From the NCBI GenBank assembly GCA_035430965.1, contig DAOMHQ010000078.1, positions 1 to 22,320 on the forward strand: a stretch of DNA of 22,320 nucleotides, in the 5' to 3' direction. Made by a program: the position numbers and the translations under genes. Positions 16,076-22,320 of this stretch are shown piece by piece. Each line of letters starts with the position of its first letter. Positions within the stretch are counted from its first letter, which is position 1. Below the pieces are notes generated by a model that did no database searches, was not told the origin of the DNA, and saw only the letters and a program-made list of their open reading frames with translations. Origin of the DNA: JAKPRU01 sp029568995. GTDB taxonomy: Bacteria > Hinthialibacterota > Hinthialibacteria > Hinthialibacterales > JAKPRU01.

Positions 16076-16116
16076 TGACCTTGGGCTGAGAAAGAGGCTC
16101 AAGAATCTCAAGGTCA
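16076..16116 (+). other. Structured element in the long porin mRNA leader
   Basis: TGACCTTG (16076-16083) pairs exactly with CAAGGTCA (16109-16116) around a 25-nt purine-rich loop. Eight A residues follow, then an A-rich unstructured stretch, then the ribosome-binding site GGGGGA. The leader matches no riboswitch class I know. It may stabilise or control a highly expressed membrane-protein mRNA. Confidence 0.4.
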
Positions 16117-16163
16117 AAAAAAAGAAACACAAAATCCTAAAAACCCAAAAGGGGGACTGATTC

Positions 16164-17591
16164 ATGAAGCGCTATACACTTCTCGCTCTCGTTGCCGCTC
16201 TCGCGATGTTCCCGGGCATGGCCCGCGCAGACATCAGCAATCTGGACATCGGTGGCGATTTGATGCTCCTGTTCTACTGGGGCGACAACACAACCGATTT
16301 CAGTGATGGTGACGATGAAGTGGACTTCCTTCGTTCGGAAGCCCATATCTGGTTCCAGGCCGACCTGGAAGACAACATCATGGTCCGGATCAGCCTTGAG
16401 GCAGACCGGGAAATGGAATCCATCGAAGGTCCGGATGGAACAGATCCGACCTTCATTCCTGGCGACATTTTCGATGATGGCTGGACAAGCGATCTCGATG
16501 TGTTCCTGGAAGAAGCGTTCCTTTCCATCGCCAATATCTACGACACCAGCATGAGCATCAAAGCCGGTCGCATGTTCATCAACTTCGGTGACAATCCCGA
16601 AGCGGAAGATTTCAACCGTTTCTGGGGTGGTTCGCTATGGTTTGGTGACGGCAATGCCGCCTCCCCGACCGACATTTCTCAGATGGGGACATGGGAAATC
16701 GATCCGTTTGATGCCGTCCTGCTCGAATGGGATTTCGACGCGGCCGTGATCGATGCGTTCTATGCCCAGGCGGTCGATGATCCTTTTGAGACCAATGCCG
16801 ACGCGAGCACATGGGCCATCAACGCCTCTTACATCGGTCTGGAAGGCCATCAGTTCGATGCGTATTTTGCCTTCAACAATGCCGATTACAGCGAGTATTT
16901 CGGCGGTGGCGATGTCGAGGCTTTCCTGGTTGGTATCCGTGCAGCGGGTGACATCCTTCCCGAAGAACTCTCTTACAAAGCAGAAGTTGCCTACAACTTC
17001 GGCGATATCGACGATGGGGGCGCCCTCATTCCCGGATTCGGCGGCCTCATGACCATCGGCGATGGCGACATCGAAGGATTCGCGGCTGAAGCCGGTCTCA
17101 ACTATCATCCCGAAGTGGATTACAGCCCGGAGATCGGATTCATCTACACCTGGTTGCAGGGGGATGATGATAACTGCGGCATCGCTCAGGATGAGGACTT
17201 CGAAGGCGCCTTCTTGCCGTTTGAAGCCAAAACCTACGGTCAGATTGCCGATAGCTTTGTCTTCACCAACGCTCATATCTTCCACCTGACCGGTGGTGTT
17301 GAGTTCAACGAGCAGTGGGGCCTCGATGCCGACTGGTATTACTTCCTCCTGGATGAGGATGAAGATATCAGCCAGCCCGAACTGACCGGATTCCGTGGTT
17401 GGGGTGCTGCCGAAGATGACGATCTCGGATTCGAGTTGGATGTTCAGCTGAACTACGCATTCAACGAATCCCTCGGAACCTTCGTTGGCGGCGGTATCTT
17501 CTGGCCGGGCGATGCCATCGAAGAGATGAGCCCGACTGGGGATGATGACGAAGCCTTCTTCATCCGAACTGGCGTGAAAGTGGCCTTCTAA
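16164..17591 (+). CDS. Acidic outer-membrane beta-barrel (porin-like) protein
   Basis: The protein of 475 residues has a classic signal peptide MKRYTLLALVAALAMFPGMARA with cleavage predicted before DISNLD. The mature chain alternates amphipathic strands rich in aromatics with acidic turns: GGDLMLLFYWGDN, EAHIWFQADLEDNIMVRISLE, SIKAGRMFINFGD, HQFDAYFAFNNADYSEYF and SYKAEVAYNFGDIDD. It ends FFIRTGVKVAF with a C-terminal phenylalanine, the signal recognised by the barrel-assembly machinery. Asp and Glu are strikingly common. It looks like a 14-18-strand porin or alginate-export-like barrel, but I cannot match a named family. A strong promoter, GGGGGA ribosome-binding site, long leader and strong terminator suggest a highly expressed single-gene unit. 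The nearby SurA-like isomerase would be a plausible folding helper. Confidence 0.85.
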   Translation: MKRYTLLALVAALAMFPGMARADISNLDIGGDLMLLFYWGDNTTDFSDGDDEVDFLRSEAHIWFQADLEDNIMVRISLEADREMESIEGPDGTDPTFIPGDIFDDGWTSDLDVFLEEAFLSIANIYDTSMSIKAGRMFINFGDNPEAEDFNRFWGGSLWFGDGNAASPTDISQMGTWEIDPFDAVLLEWDFDAAVIDAFYAQAVDDPFETNADASTWAINASYIGLEGHQFDAYFAFNNADYSEYFGGGDVEAFLVGIRAAGDILPEELSYKAEVAYNFGDIDDGGALIPGFGGLMTIGDGDIEGFAAEAGLNYHPEVDYSPEIGFIYTWLQGDDDNCGIAQDEDFEGAFLPFEAKTYGQIADSFVFTNAHIFHLTGGVEFNEQWGLDADWYYFLLDEDEDISQPELTGFRGWGAAEDDDLGFELDVQLNYAFNESLGTFVGGGIFWPGDAIEEMSPTGDDDEAFFIRTGVKVAF

Positions 17592-17614
17592 TCATTCACT
17601 TCTTAAGCCTCTCG

Positions 17615-17647
17615 ACGGGGAGCAGCCGGACGGTTGCTCCCCGTTTT
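17615..17647 (+). terminator. Rho-independent terminator after the porin gene
   Basis: A perfect 10-bp stem ACGGGGAGCA/TGCTCCCCGT with a 10-nt loop is followed by TTT, 24 nt past the porin stop codon. Confidence 0.93.
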
Positions 17648-17659
17648 GCTGTACGCCCT

Positions 17660-17749
17660 TGGAGTGCGGGAGCGTCAGCTCCCGCCTTTTCCCTGGTTGC
17701 GATATAGTGTGCCGAACCACAAGGCGGGAGCTGACGCTCCCGCACTCCA
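17660..17749. repeat. Perfect 29-nt inverted repeat built of two REP-like palindromes
   Basis: The arms 17660-17688 and 17721-17749 are exact reverse complements with a 32-nt spacer. Each arm contains its own palindrome GCGGGAGC-4 nt-GCTCCCGC (17666-17685 and 17724-17743). The layout is like a BIME, a pair of REP elements, or a very small non-autonomous element. It starts 13 nt after the porin terminator and ends 11 nt before the protease start codon. Confidence 0.9.
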
Positions 17750-17760
17750 GGGAATCGCGA

Positions 17761-18696
17761 ATGCGGAATCTGAATTCTTTTTTATATCTTGTGATTGTGT
17801 TTTTTTTCGCCTTTCTCACGGCGAGTCTTCTTGCTCCGTTCACCATCCGCCTGATCGACTCCATCGCTTTCCTTGCAGTATTGAGTGAATACGACCCCGC
17901 AAAGGTTTTTCGCCGCCTGGTTGTGGTGATGTTCCTTGTGGGGCTGTATTTGTGGCGTCGCCGGTTGGCGATCCCTCCCGCCTCGGAAATCGGCTTGACG
18001 CGCCATTCATGCTGGAAAAGCAACCTGATGGCGGGAATCTGCATCGGGGTACTTGGCTTGTCCCTGGTTCAATCGGCGACGGTGGTCTTGGGCCACCGGA
18101 TCCTCGACCCCGAGCGTGATCTGACTGTTTTCTCAATCGTAAACGCCATGCTGAATGGATTTTGCACTGCGGTGGTCGTAGGGATACTGGAAGAGATTGT
18201 ATTCCGGGGAGTGCTTTTCCATGCCCTCTTGCAGCGGACGGGACGCGGAGTGGCCGTAATCGGAACCAGCCTGATTTTCGCCGCATTGCATTATTTCCGA
18301 ACGGGCGATTCGGAGATTCCCCGCCATTCTCTTTGGATCGGTCCCCTGGCGGCTTGGGAGTTACTCCAGGGCTGGTGGGACCGATTCCATCTTTTCCCGG
18401 ATTTCACCGGTCTTGTTCTGGTAAGCGTTGTGCTGTGCTGGTCTGTGCTTCTGAGCCGTGACATCTACACGGCGATTGGGCTTCATGCAGGTTGGGTGTT
18501 TGTCATCCAAGCCTCCAAAAGGCTTTTCGACCGGGCAGACAACATATCGCCGGTTCTTTTCGGCGGATCGCAGCTCTATGACGGTTTTGTCACCATCGTC
18601 CTGCTGGCAGGGATGATTCCATTCCTGCACCTGTGTCTCCGGCTTGGATGGTTCAAGGTGGCCCCAGGGGATGGGGAGAGACACGGAGAGGGTTGA
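17761..18696 (+). CDS. CPBP-family intramembrane metalloprotease (CAAX protease/Abi type)
   Basis: The ATG at 17761 is chosen because AGGGA lies 7 nt upstream. The frame remains open through the repeat to 17659, but that stretch is only translated palindrome. The product is 311 residues with about seven or eight membrane segments. The active-site motifs are present: GILEEIVFRGVLFHALL (141-157) with Glu144, Glu145 and Arg149; FAALH (173-177) with Phe173 and His177; and GLHAGW (240-245) with His242. These match type II CAAX-processing (Rce1-like) glutamic/metalloproteases, which act on substrates in the membrane. In bacteria they work in signalling, peptide maturation or immunity, and the substrate here is unknown. 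The last dozen residues (APGDGERHGEG) are encoded by sequence resembling the following repeat tract and may be a late extension. Confidence 0.9.
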   Translation: MRNLNSFLYLVIVFFFAFLTASLLAPFTIRLIDSIAFLAVLSEYDPAKVFRRLVVVMFLVGLYLWRRRLAIPPASEIGLTRHSCWKSNLMAGICIGVLGLSLVQSATVVLGHRILDPERDLTVFSIVNAMLNGFCTAVVVGILEEIVFRGVLFHALLQRTGRGVAVIGTSLIFAALHYFRTGDSEIPRHSLWIGPLAAWELLQGWWDRFHLFPDFTGLVLVSVVLCWSVLLSRDIYTAIGLHAGWVFVIQASKRLFDRADNISPVLFGGSQLYDGFVTIVLLAGMIPFLHLCLRLGWFKVAPGDGERHGEG

Positions 18697-18835
18697 ATTC
18701 GGTTGGCTTCTTTCCCTCACTCCAACCTTCTCCCTCCGCGAATTGTCCGCTGCGTCCATCTTTCTTGTCTCTTTTCTTCCTTATGCGTTTGTGTCTTCGT
18801 GTCTTTGTGGTTCACTTGCCCCTTCTTCTCTCCCT
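18670..18835. repeat. Degenerate purine/pyrimidine intergenic repeat tract
   Basis: The tract starts with GGGGAGAGACACGGAGAGGG and continues with CCCTCACTCCAACCTTCTCCC and a pyrimidine-rich run including TGTCTTCGTGTCTTTGTGGT (about 18792-18811). Both halves resemble dispersed non-coding repeats common in intergenic DNA of several environmental phyla. The two purine/pyrimidine blocks are roughly complementary. No gene is seen between 18697 and 18965. Confidence 0.45.
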
Positions 18836-18898
18836 TTCCTTTATCCGGGTCCATCCGTGCCGTCCCGTCCACCGAATCTGGCCCCATAACCCTTTCGG

Positions 18899-18927
18899 TT
18901 GCTCTTCCGACCCATTCCATCTACCAT
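18899..18927 (+). promoter_or_regulatory. Possible promoter of the kinase operon
   Basis: TTGCTC (18899-18904) and TACCAT (18922-18927) have a 17-nt spacing, with the kinase ATG about 38 nt downstream. Both boxes deviate from consensus, so this is a weak call. Confidence 0.3.
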
Positions 18928-18965
18928 CTAAGTGAACATCAAGTACCCCGCATGTTGACAAAGTC

Positions 18966-20195
18966 ATGAAAAGGTCTTTTCTCAGCCGTCTTCTGGACCA
19001 CACCGATAAGATTGATAAACAGCAGGTTGTGGATTACCTGGTGGAAGTCGCCGAGGAACGCGATCTGCTCCGCTTCATTTTCGACAGTATGATGGAGGGG
19101 ATGGTGGTAATCGGATCGGATATGACCGTGTCGTATCTGAACCGAGCCGCCGCCGATCTGTTCGTTGTGGAGGACATTGACGAGGCGCTGGGCAAACCGG
19201 CGCAGAGAATCATCCGAAACCGGCGCATCCTTCAACTCTGCGAGGAAGGTCTTCGTACCACGGAAGGGAATTTGCATCGTGAATTGTTCCTGCGCATGGA
19301 AGATCGAGAGATTTACCTTCAAACCAATGTTGTGCCGCTTCACCTGCCCCACAGTGAATTTGCCATCCTGCTCCTGTTTGTGGATCGAACAGAGGAACGC
19401 CGTGTGGAGGAACGTCTTCGACACGCCGAGAAACTAGCGTCTCTCTCCACATTGACCGCGGGCATGTCACATGAGATTCGCAACCCGCTCAACTCGCTTT
19501 CCATCCATCTGCAACTGCTTCGGCGGAAACTTCGACGATGCGAGGAGCAGGACGGCGAGACCGTGGAAATCCTCGGAGTCCTCCAAAACGAGATCAAGCG
19601 ATTGAATAACGTCCTTACCTCGTTTCTGAGTGCCGCTCGGAGAGATGCCGCTTCCTTTATTCGTTTATCGCCGCGCTCCCTCATTACGGATACTCTCGCC
19701 CTGATGCGCCCCGACCTGGAGAACGAGGGAATCGAGGTCATTGTGCATGAGGAAGGGGAAATCCCCGAAATCCGGGGAGATCCCATTCAACTCAAACAGG
19801 CATTCATCAATATCCTGAAGAACGCGGTCGATGCCATCAAGGAGGCTTCCCAGACCCTTCTGGAGGAAGGCCGCGAACCGGGCGAGCGAAGGGTTACTAT
19901 CACGCTTGTGCGGGAAGAGGGGCAGGTGAATTTTATTTTCACCGATACCGGGGCCGGGATTCTCGACAGCGATATGGAGAAAGTATTCGAACCGTATTTC
20001 ACGACACGAGAATCCGGAACCGGACTGGGGCTGATGATTGTCAACCGGATCGTTCATGAACATCACGGGGATGTCAACATTCGAAGCCGGATCGGCCAGG
20101 GAACACAGGCGATCGTTTCCCTGCCCATGGCCCCCGAACCGACGAAACTGCTGGAACACGCGGCCCATTCCGCCGCCACGGAAACACAGTCGTGA
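18966..20195 (+). CDS. Soluble PAS-containing histidine kinase (NtrB-like)
   Basis: The protein of 409 residues has no membrane segment, so it senses a cytosolic signal. Residues 32-140 form a PAS domain (LLRFIFDSMMEGMVVIGSD, VSYLNRAAADLF). A HisKA domain follows with the phospho-acceptor His169 in AGMSHEIRNPLNSL. The HATPase domain has an N-box with Asn286 (FINILKNAVDAI), G1 DTGAG (327-331), F-box VFEPYFTT and G2 GTGLGLMIVN (351-360). This arrangement is typical of NtrB/ZraS-type kinases that usually signal to sigma-54 activators. No response regulator lies in the window, so it is an orphan here. The ribosome-binding site is weak. Its stop overlaps the GTG start of the SAM-hydrolase gene as GTGA, so the two are translationally coupled. 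Confidence 0.94.
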   Translation: MKRSFLSRLLDHTDKIDKQQVVDYLVEVAEERDLLRFIFDSMMEGMVVIGSDMTVSYLNRAAADLFVVEDIDEALGKPAQRIIRNRRILQLCEEGLRTTEGNLHRELFLRMEDREIYLQTNVVPLHLPHSEFAILLLFVDRTEERRVEERLRHAEKLASLSTLTAGMSHEIRNPLNSLSIHLQLLRRKLRRCEEQDGETVEILGVLQNEIKRLNNVLTSFLSAARRDAASFIRLSPRSLITDTLALMRPDLENEGIEVIVHEEGEIPEIRGDPIQLKQAFINILKNAVDAIKEASQTLLEEGREPGERRVTITLVREEGQVNFIFTDTGAGILDSDMEKVFEPYFTTRESGTGLGLMIVNRIVHEHHGDVNIRSRIGQGTQAIVSLPMAPEPTKLLEHAAHSAATETQS

Positions 20196-21010
20196 CACAC
20201 TCCTCCCACATCATTACACTTACCACCGATTTCGGCCTGCGGGACGGCTTTGTCGGGGTGATGAAAGGTGTGATCGTGGCCCGTGCGCCACAGGCGCATA
20301 TCATCGACATTTCCCATGACATCCGTCCGTTCGACACAGTTGCCGCAGGATTTCTGCTCGAATGGGCATTTTCTTATTTTCCCCAGGGGACTGTTCACAC
20401 CGTTGTAGTCGATCCCGGTGTCGGAACCACGCGGGATGTTTTAGCTTTCGAAACGAAGGGACAGCGAATCCTCTGCCCGGATAACGGGATTCTCTCATCG
20501 CTCTGGGCCGACCGTACCGAGCCGTATCGGTTAGTTGTTGCAGAGAACCGGGCGCTTTGGCTGGACGAAGTCTCCGGCACGTTTCACGGCAGAGATATTT
20601 TCGCACCGCTCGCGGCATTTCTGGCAACCGGCGGGGATCTAAGTCAGGTGGGATCGCCACGGGATCAACCGGCTGTCCTGTTACCGCCGCCACAGGCGGA
20701 GTTCGGCAAAAAAGAGATACAGGCTGAAATCGTCTACATCGACCGTTTCGGAAATTTGGTCACAACCATCAGGCGTAACGCGCTGCTCGAGTGGCTGCAC
20801 GAACGTAATGCCACCCGGCGCGATATGATCATCCAGCTGGGGACATCCTGTATTCATGGGATCTCGGACTGCTATGGGGCCGTGGAGGAAGGTCTCCCGG
20901 TTGTCGTGTTTGACGGCTATGGAAGGCTGGAGATTGCGATCAACCTGGGACGAGCCGATCGAGTCCTGAATGCGGTTGTCAGAGATCGAGTAACCGTTAG
21001 CCTTTCTTGA
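20192..21010 (+). CDS. SAM hydroxide adenosyltransferase (S-adenosylmethionine hydrolase, DUF62 family)
   Basis: The protein of 272 residues starts at a GTG within the upstream stop (GTGA). It belongs to the DUF62/fluorinase-chlorinase superfamily. Its blocks are ITLTTDFGLRDGFVGVMKG (8-26) with Asp13, VVVDPGVGTTR (71-81), PDNGILSSL (96-104), FHGRDIFAP (131-139) and the C-terminal YIDRFGNLVTTI (182-193). The Asp-Arg-His triad used by the hydroxide-using members is visible as Asp74, Arg81 and His132, with spacing close to characterised archaeal enzymes. It therefore likely splits SAM into adenosine and methionine with water, not halide. The physiological purpose of these enzymes is still poorly understood. 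It sits between a kinase and a glycosyltransferase. Confidence 0.92.
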   Translation: MTHSSHIITLTTDFGLRDGFVGVMKGVIVARAPQAHIIDISHDIRPFDTVAAGFLLEWAFSYFPQGTVHTVVVDPGVGTTRDVLAFETKGQRILCPDNGILSSLWADRTEPYRLVVAENRALWLDEVSGTFHGRDIFAPLAAFLATGGDLSQVGSPRDQPAVLLPPPQAEFGKKEIQAEIVYIDRFGNLVTTIRRNALLEWLHERNATRRDMIIQLGTSCIHGISDCYGAVEEGLPVVVFDGYGRLEIAINLGRADRVLNAVVRDRVTVSLS

Positions 21011-21016
21011 AATCTT

Positions 21017-22195
21017 ATGAAAATATTAATGCTTCATCCTCATGATATTGATTACGATCCCTGGACCATTCGCATTCTCGAATCGGCCAAACACCTTGCC
21101 TTGCGGGGCCATCATGTAACCCTCTGTCATGTACCGAAACGGAAAGTGGAACCCCATGAGAAGCCGGTCCATCAGCATTACCCGGAGAATATTGCCATTC
21201 ATCCGCTCGGTGTCCGAAACAGCGATCTCTACCGAAACACCCGCCAAGTCATGAACCTGGCTCGTGGTGCGGATCTTCTTCACGTGCAGAAATGCTTTCC
21301 GGTCGCCGCAGTCCCCTGTCTGTGGGCGGCGTACCTGATGGATCTTCCGGTACACTACGATTGGGACGATCACGAGACGGCGATTTCGGGGATTGTCTGC
21401 GAGGATACGCTGGTCCGCCATAAGACCGCAATCTGGGAACGGCGAATGCCGTCTTTTGTCGATACGCTTACCTATTCAAGCGAAGGTGTCCGCCAATTGG
21501 CGATCCGATGTGGATTCCCGCAGGATCGTATGTGGTGGGCGCCGGTCGGCGCGAACCTGGACCGTTTCAAGCCGGGGGAGAATGCGGAAGATATACGAAA
21601 TAAACACGGTGCGGATGAGAACACCCCGGTTGTGCTTTACCTGGGGCAACTGGAGGGAGCGGCCTATGCGGAATTGGCCGCGCGAAGCATGGAATTCGTT
21701 CACTCGAAACATCCCGATGCTGTGCTGTGGATTGTCGGCGGGGGCAGAGGATTGGGGGAACTGCGGCGATTTTGTGGTACGATTCCATGGGGACAGTGCG
21801 TTCGGTTGCTGGGGTATGTGCCGCATGAAGAGGTCCCCCGATACCTGGCGGCGGCAACGGTTTGTGTGGCCTCATTCGAGGAAAACGCGGCCACTGTATG
21901 TAAGTCCCCGCTGAAGATCGCGGAGTACCTGGCCGCCGGGAAAGCCATCGTGGCGAACGGAATCGGAGAGGTTCGCCGGATGCTCGACAGCTGCGGCGTT
22001 ATCGTTGATCCAGGCAATGCGGAAGCCCTTTCCATTGGAATCAATGGGTTTCTCGAAGACCTGGAGTTTCGCGCAAAATACGAACGCCTTGCCCGGAAGA
22101 AGGCCGAGGACATCTTCAACTGGGCGCGGACGGCCGAGACACTGGAGACAGCCTATACGCACGCACTGGCCCTGCGGCGGAGAATTAAGAATTGA
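21017..22195 (+). CDS. Glycosyltransferase family 4 (GT-B fold)
   Basis: The protein of 392 residues begins six nucleotides after the preceding stop, so it is the third gene of the kinase operon. The N-terminal half is a GT4-type acceptor domain: MKILMLHPHDIDYDPWTIRI, HLALRGHHVTL, ADLLHVQKCFP (86-96) and YDWDDHE (114-120). The C-terminal donor domain has VVLYLGQLEGAAY (205-217), LWIVGGGRGLGEL (237-249), VRLLGYVPHEEVPRYLAAA (262-280) and SPLKIAEYLAAGKAIVANGIGEV (297-319), with Glu303 as the usual nucleotide-sugar-binding residue. It is likely a retaining enzyme that adds a sugar to a lipid-linked glycan or surface polymer. The first glutamate of the classical E-x7-E is replaced by Cys295, which is tolerated in many GT4 members. 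Confidence 0.92.
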   Translation: MKILMLHPHDIDYDPWTIRILESAKHLALRGHHVTLCHVPKRKVEPHEKPVHQHYPENIAIHPLGVRNSDLYRNTRQVMNLARGADLLHVQKCFPVAAVPCLWAAYLMDLPVHYDWDDHETAISGIVCEDTLVRHKTAIWERRMPSFVDTLTYSSEGVRQLAIRCGFPQDRMWWAPVGANLDRFKPGENAEDIRNKHGADENTPVVLYLGQLEGAAYAELAARSMEFVHSKHPDAVLWIVGGGRGLGELRRFCGTIPWGQCVRLLGYVPHEEVPRYLAAATVCVASFEENAATVCKSPLKIAEYLAAGKAIVANGIGEVRRMLDSCGVIVDPGNAEALSIGINGFLEDLEFRAKYERLARKKAEDIFNWARTAETLETAYTHALALRRRIKN

Positions 22196-22223
22196 AAGAA
22201 GAAGAAACGTTGACATTCCTATG

Positions 22224-22272
22224 CGGACAAAACCGTCATTCTGCCGAATCCCGGACCGGACAGAACCGTCAT
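22224..22272. repeat. Direct repeat of 16 nt, period 33
   Basis: CGGACAAAACCGTCAT (22224-22239) recurs as CGGACAGAACCGTCAT (22257-22272) with one mismatch. It lies in the non-coding tail after the glycosyltransferase gene, and the rest of that tail to 22320 shows no gene. Confidence 0.55.
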
Positions 22273-22320
22273 CGCGAGCCTCCCTCCGGCGGGGCCGGTG
22301 ATTGGGCAAAGAAAGTGGGG

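Larger units (their letters stand above)
15547..16163. other. Intergenic region between divergent giant-lipoprotein and porin genes
   Basis: This 617-nt gap shows no convincing protein gene. From left to right it holds a tandem 9-mer repeat (15658-15693), an AT-rich stretch, a 9-bp inverted repeat (15877-15900), a promoter (15935-15964) and a long porin leader with a second inverted repeat (16076-16116). A weak paired segment GGTGAGAGAA/TTCTC..CACC lies around 15777-15814. Confidence 0.6.

Noticed and set aside
16086..16091. CTGAGA sequence in the porin leader, like the TPP riboswitch core
   Set aside because: The other conserved TPP-riboswitch segments are absent, and the downstream gene is a porin-like protein.
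17660..17749. CRISPR or transposon interpretation of the inverted pair
   Set aside because: There are only two copies, in opposite orientation with a 32-nt spacer. There is no array and no transposase gene, so a REP-like pair fits better.
17659..17760. Upstream extension of the CPBP gene through the repeat
   Set aside because: The extra residues are a translation of the palindromes, and a ribosome-binding site lies correctly before the ATG at 17761.

Overview
The window is about 22.3 kb of moderately GC-rich bacterial DNA with ordinary protein-coding density. It holds no rRNA, tRNA, phage or CRISPR locus that I can see. The predicted proteins point to a Gram-negative-type (diderm) bacterium: an outer-membrane beta-barrel ending in Phe, several signal-peptide or lipoprotein precursors, a periplasmic SurA/PrsA-like foldase and a lipoprotein cytochrome c. 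Three signs resemble environmental lineages of the Planctomycetes/Hydrogenedentes/Sumerlaeota/Omnitrophica kind: dockerin and NHL domains in a giant lipoprotein, CgeB-like glycosyltransferases, and abundant REP-like palindromes between genes. I cannot place the organism more closely from sequence alone.

Left part (1-8.2 kb). On the minus strand are the N-terminus of a DegT-type sugar aminotransferase (cut by the window edge) and a secreted parvulin-type peptidyl-prolyl isomerase. Divergent from them is a plus-strand run of five genes: a two-part protein (Maf/MptE-like N-terminus plus CgeB-like glycosyltransferase), a TolB-like propeller protein, a formylglycine-generating-enzyme-like lipoprotein, an MBOAT O-acyltransferase and a membrane-anchored SGNH hydrolase. 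The last two form the membrane half and the outside half of an O-acetylation system of the AlgI/AlgJ-X type. The run ends at a strong bidirectional terminator. The likely theme is building and acetylating a surface polysaccharide or glycoprotein.

Middle part (8.2-15.6 kb). A small lipoprotein cytochrome c (minus) is divergent from a BNR_4-type secreted propeller protein that may be a polysaccharide lyase or a related glycan-active enzyme. Next are a nitrilase-family amidohydrolase (minus) and a two-gene minus-strand operon. The first gene of that operon encodes a 1157-residue lipoprotein with an NHL propeller, a proline-rich linker and three consecutive cohesin-like plus dockerin modules. The second, coupled by an ATGA overlap, encodes a membrane protein with a helical cytosolic or periplasmic tail.

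Right part (15.6-22.3 kb). An acidic porin-like protein has a clear promoter, an upstream inverted repeat, a leader of about 190 nt and a strong terminator. It is followed by a large paired palindrome, a CPBP intramembrane protease, and a tight three-gene operon: soluble NtrB-like histidine kinase, SAM hydroxide adenosyltransferase and GT4 glycosyltransferase.

The best candidates for something undescribed are the triple cohesin/dockerin NHL lipoprotein with its coupled membrane partner, the glycosyltransferase fusion heading the acetylation cluster, and the paired REP-like palindromes in several intergenic gaps.
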